Below the pieces are notes generated by a model. The model was not told the DNA's origin, did no database searches, and was given only the letters and a program-made list of their open reading frames with translations. This document shows positions 59,038 to 64,000 of a DNA stretch of 64,000 bases, piece by piece (within the stretch, counting starts at the first letter, position 1; every line of letters begins with the position of its first letter). This DNA is from Aquamicrobium sp. (GTDB lineage Bacteria; Pseudomonadota; Alphaproteobacteria; Rhizobiales; Rhizobiaceae): assembly GCA_019739225.1 (NCBI GenBank), contig JAHHDT010000001.1, positions 992,001 through 1,056,000 of the forward strand. The letters run 5' to 3'. The position numbers and the translations under genes are program-made.

Positions 59038-59796
59038 ATGCCCGGCAGATTCGACTTTCACGGCAGGACGGTTCTCGTCACCGGCGGCGGGCGCGGCATC
59101 GGCCTCGAAATGACGCGTCAACTCGCAGCGAAAGGCGCCCGGGTGGTGGTGGTCGGCCGCGATGCCGACGCGCTTGCGGCCGTCACGGCGGAGCTAGGCC
59201 AAGTCGTGGCGACAAGGCGGGCAGACCTGGGCGCCCCCGGCGCGGTGCCGTCGCTGGCGGCATGGATGCGCGAGAACCATCCGGATTGCAGCGTCCTCAT
59301 CAACAACGCCGCCATCATGCACCACCTCGATCTGACCACGCATAGCCTCGACCGGCTCGAGGCGATCGACGCGGAGGTCGCAATCAACATGACGGCGCCG
59401 CTGCAGCTCGCCGTGGCGATGCTGCCGCTGTTGCGCACGCACCGCTCGGCGGCGGTCGTCAATGTCACATCGGGCCTCGCCATCGCACCCAAGCGGGAAG
59501 CGGCGGTCTATTGCGCCACCAAGGCGGCGCTGCGCAGCTTCACCCGTTCGCTGCGCGATCAGTGCCGCGCATCGGGCCTGCCGATACAGGTTTCGGAAGC
59601 GGTGATGACGCTCGTCGACACCACGCTCTCCCGCCCCGGCGCGGTGCGCAAATATCCGCCGGCTCGCGCCGCCGCCGACCTTATCGCCGGGGTTGAGCGC
59701 GGCCAGGATGAAATCTGGATCGAAAAGACGAAGCTGCTGCGTGTCGTCCATCGCCTCTCACCCGGCCTCGCCTACCGCATCATGCGCGACCGCTGA
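59038..59796 (+). CDS. SDR-family oxidoreductase (DltE-like)
   Basis: RTVLVTGGGRGIGLEMTRQLAAKGARVVVVGRD; INNAAIMHHLDL; YCATKAALRSF. Confidence 0.93.
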   Translation: MPGRFDFHGRTVLVTGGGRGIGLEMTRQLAAKGARVVVVGRDADALAAVTAELGQVVATRRADLGAPGAVPSLAAWMRENHPDCSVLINNAAIMHHLDLTTHSLDRLEAIDAEVAINMTAPLQLAVAMLPLLRTHRSAAVVNVTSGLAIAPKREAAVYCATKAALRSFTRSLRDQCRASGLPIQVSEAVMTLVDTTLSRPGAVRKYPPARAAADLIAGVERGQDEIWIEKTKLLRVVHRLSPGLAYRIMRDR

Positions 59797-59826
59797 AACC
59801 GCAATTGTCGAAGGGAAACGTCCCCG

Positions 59827-60396
59827 ATGTCCGAGCTTGCCGCTTTCTCCGCCCAGCTTCTGCGCAGACCGCGAGAGGTCTCTGCCATCGCGCCCTCCTC
59901 GCCTCACCTGTGCCGGGCGATGGCGGCGCAGATCCCGCGCTCGGCCCGTCGGGTCGCCGAATTCGGCCCGGGAACCGGCAACGTGACGCGTGCGATAATC
60001 GACGTCGGCATCGAACCGGAAGACCTCAGCCTGTTCGAGATCAATCCGGCCTTCTGTCAGGTCCTGCGCGCGACCTACCCGGCCGTCGCCGTCTTCAACG
60101 AGCCGGCCGAGATGCTGGCGCTTGCCGGGCCGGCTCCATTCGATGCGGTCGTCTCCGGCCTGCCGCTCCTGTCGATGTCCGCGGCAACACAGGAAGCCAT
60201 CGTCTCGGCCGCCTTCTCCGGGCTGGGTGAGGACGGCGTCTATATCCAGTTCACCTACGGCCCCGTCTCGCCGCTGCGTGAAACCATCGCCGCGCGGCTG
60301 GGTCTCGGCTACACCCGCACCCGTCGCATCTGGCGCAACCTGCCGCCCGCGACCGTCTATGTTTACCGGCGCGCACGTTCCGCCGCCTCACCCTGA
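59827..60396 (+). CDS. SAM-dependent methyltransferase, phospholipid N-methyltransferase-like
   Basis: REVSAIAPSSPHLCRAMAAQI; VAEFGPGTGNVTRAII; VVSGLPLLSM. Confidence 0.88.
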   Translation: MSELAAFSAQLLRRPREVSAIAPSSPHLCRAMAAQIPRSARRVAEFGPGTGNVTRAIIDVGIEPEDLSLFEINPAFCQVLRATYPAVAVFNEPAEMLALAGPAPFDAVVSGLPLLSMSAATQEAIVSAAFSGLGEDGVYIQFTYGPVSPLRETIAARLGLGYTRTRRIWRNLPPATVYVYRRARSAASP

Positions 60397-60939
60397 AGGC
60401 AGCGTTGTGTCGCCCGCACCCAGCGATCGCTGCATCAGCACGGTGTCGACCCATCGGCCGAGCTTGAAGCCCACCGAGGTGAACGTTCCGGCATGGGCAA
60501 ATCCCATGCGCCTGTGCAGCGCGATGGAACCCTCGTTGCCGCTGTTGCCGATCACTGCCAGCATCTGCCGCCACGGCCCCTTTTCGCAGCGCGCAATCAG
60601 CTCGCCCAGCAACGCGCTGCCGATGCCCTTTCCCGCAAGTCCGTCGGCGACATAAACGGAATCCTCGATCGAAAACCGATAGGCCGGCCGCGGCCTGTAA
60701 GCCGTGGCATAGGCGTAACCGACCACCTGCCCGTCGAGTTCGGCGGCAAGATACGGAAGCCCCGCGGCAAGCACCGCCGCGCGCCGCGCCAGCATCTCCT
60801 CGACCGCCGGCGGCACTTCCTCGAAGGTCGCCAGCCCATGAAGCACATGATGCGCGTAGATCTCCCGGATCGCCGCCATGTCGGCCTCGCCCGCATCGCG
60901 AACGGTTACGCTTGTCCTGGGGGCACCCGCATCAGCCAT
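60388..60939 (-). CDS. GNAT N-acetyltransferase (phosphinothricin acetyltransferase-like)
   Basis: VRDAGEADMAAIREIYAHHVLHGLATFEEVPP; GKGIGSALLGELIARCE. Confidence 0.92.
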   Translation of the reverse strand: MADAGAPRTSVTVRDAGEADMAAIREIYAHHVLHGLATFEEVPPAVEEMLARRAAVLAAGLPYLAAELDGQVVGYAYATAYRPRPAYRFSIEDSVYVADGLAGKGIGSALLGELIARCEKGPWRQMLAVIGNSGNEGSIALHRRMGFAHAGTFTSVGFKLGRWVDTVLMQRSLGAGDTTLPSG

Positions 60940-61042
60940 GGCTTCACCTGCTCGCTCGACGTTGCATGCCCGCCATCATGCGCGATGATTTAGAATAAGG
61001 AAAGATTTGCCTGTTGATGATTCATATGAGATTTTCTTTGAT

Positions 61043-61978
61043 ATGAGAGGCCTCAATCTCGACTATCTGCGCACCTTCGTTGCCGTCGTGGAGCACGGGG
61101 GCTTTTCGGCGGCGGCCGCCCGGCTGGGACTGACGCAACCTGCCGTCAGCCTGCAGATCCGCCAGCTCGAAAAGCGTCTGGGCGTCAGGCTCATCGAACG
61201 GGTCGGACGTGGCACACGCCCCACGCCCGCAGGCGCGGAACTTCTACACCACGCCGGAAGGATAGAAGGCGAGGTCGCGGCCACGCTTGACGCTGTCGGG
61301 CGCCATGCATCCGGCACGATGGGTCTTGTGAGACTCGGCACCGGCGCGACCGCCTGCATCTTCCTCCTGCCGCCGCTGTTGCGCGAACTGCGCGAGCGCT
61401 TTCCTGATCTCGAAATCACCGTCAGCACCGGCAACACGGCTGAAATCGTCCGGGCCGTCGAGGAAAACACACTCGACATCGCTCTGGTCACCATGCCGGC
61501 ATCGGGCCGCATTCTCGAAATACAGCCGGTCATGGAGGAAGAATTCGTGGCAATCGCCCCGCCGGGCACTGTGTTGCCCGGTCCCGCGACCCCTGCCGCA
61601 CTGGCGGAAATGCCGTTGCTGCTCTTCGAACCGGGCGGCAACACGCGCCGTATCGTCGATCAATGGTTTGCCTCTGCCGGCATCCAGTTCAAGCCGGCGA
61701 TGTCGCTCGGCAGCGTCGAGGCGATCAAGGAACTGGTCGCGGCCGGCCTCGGCTGCTCGATCCTGCCGGCATCGTCGCTCGGCGCGGAGAAACGAAAAGG
61801 CGCAGCCTCGTATTCTCGCCTGTCGCCGCCGCTGCATCGCACCCTGGCGAGCGTCGTGCGGCGCGACAAGCCGCTCACCCGCGGCATCAGGGAAATGCTG
61901 CGTGCGCTGGAGCGACTGGCACCGGATGCTCCCGCCTCTCGTCCCACGTCATCGGACAAAGAAAAACCCGGCGTGTAG
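61043..61978 (+). CDS. LysR-family transcriptional regulator
   Basis: MRGLNLDYLRTFVAVVEHGGFSAAAARLGLTQPAVSLQIRQLEKRLGVRLIER. Confidence 0.95.
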   Translation: MRGLNLDYLRTFVAVVEHGGFSAAAARLGLTQPAVSLQIRQLEKRLGVRLIERVGRGTRPTPAGAELLHHAGRIEGEVAATLDAVGRHASGTMGLVRLGTGATACIFLLPPLLRELRERFPDLEITVSTGNTAEIVRAVEENTLDIALVTMPASGRILEIQPVMEEEFVAIAPPGTVLPGPATPAALAEMPLLLFEPGGNTRRIVDQWFASAGIQFKPAMSLGSVEAIKELVAAGLGCSILPASSLGAEKRKGAASYSRLSPPLHRTLASVVRRDKPLTRGIREMLRALERLAPDAPASRPTSSDKEKPGV

Positions 61979-61988
61979 CCGGGTTTTT
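61962..61988. terminator. Bidirectional rho-independent terminator overlapping the LysR stop codon
   Basis: AAAAACCCGGC-GTGTA-GCCGGGTTTTT. Confidence 0.88.
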
Positions 61989-62024
61989 CAATTTAGCTTC
62001 AAACGCTTGAGCTTGCTTCCAGAC

Positions 62025-64000
<1,976 letters not shown>

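Overview
GC-rich alphaproteobacterial (Rhizobiales-like) chromosomal segment with about 64 protein-coding genes and one tRNA with a CAU anticodon. No CRISPR array, rRNA or intact mobile element was seen. Main modules, left to right: moeA; a TctABC tripartite tricarboxylate transporter with a TctDE-like two-component system whose kinase carries a C-terminal periplasmic-binding domain; mobA, dodecin and a LysR/quinone-reductase pair; the tRNA followed by a decayed stretch; a carbohydrate/sugar-acid island (UgpC-like ATPase, enolase-superfamily enzyme, GntR, SBP and two permeases, HbpS/GlcG-like protein, GMC oxidoreductase); a D-amino-acid/D-peptide scavenging cluster (class A-like serine hydrolase, D-threonine/3-hydroxy-D-aspartate aldolase-like enzyme, D-aminopeptidase, D-aminoacylase, LysR, complete dipeptide ABC transporter); Rrf2 plus a sulfate ABC transporter; a MurJ-like flippase translationally coupled to an SLC13 permease; an OmpA-domain protein with a long Pro/Ala/Glu-rich region; an exonuclease-CBS-DUF294 fusion; a divergent pair of citrate-synthase paralogues, one with an N-terminal HTH domain and tandem palindromes at its start codon; TetR genes; and rpoD, truncated by the window edge. 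The strongest candidates for under-described biology are the HTH-citrate synthase pair with its operator-like repeats, the D-peptide cluster with a shared ATAG-N7-CTAT motif, and the kinase-SBP fusion. All calls come from reading the sequence and the supplied ORF translations; no database search was run.
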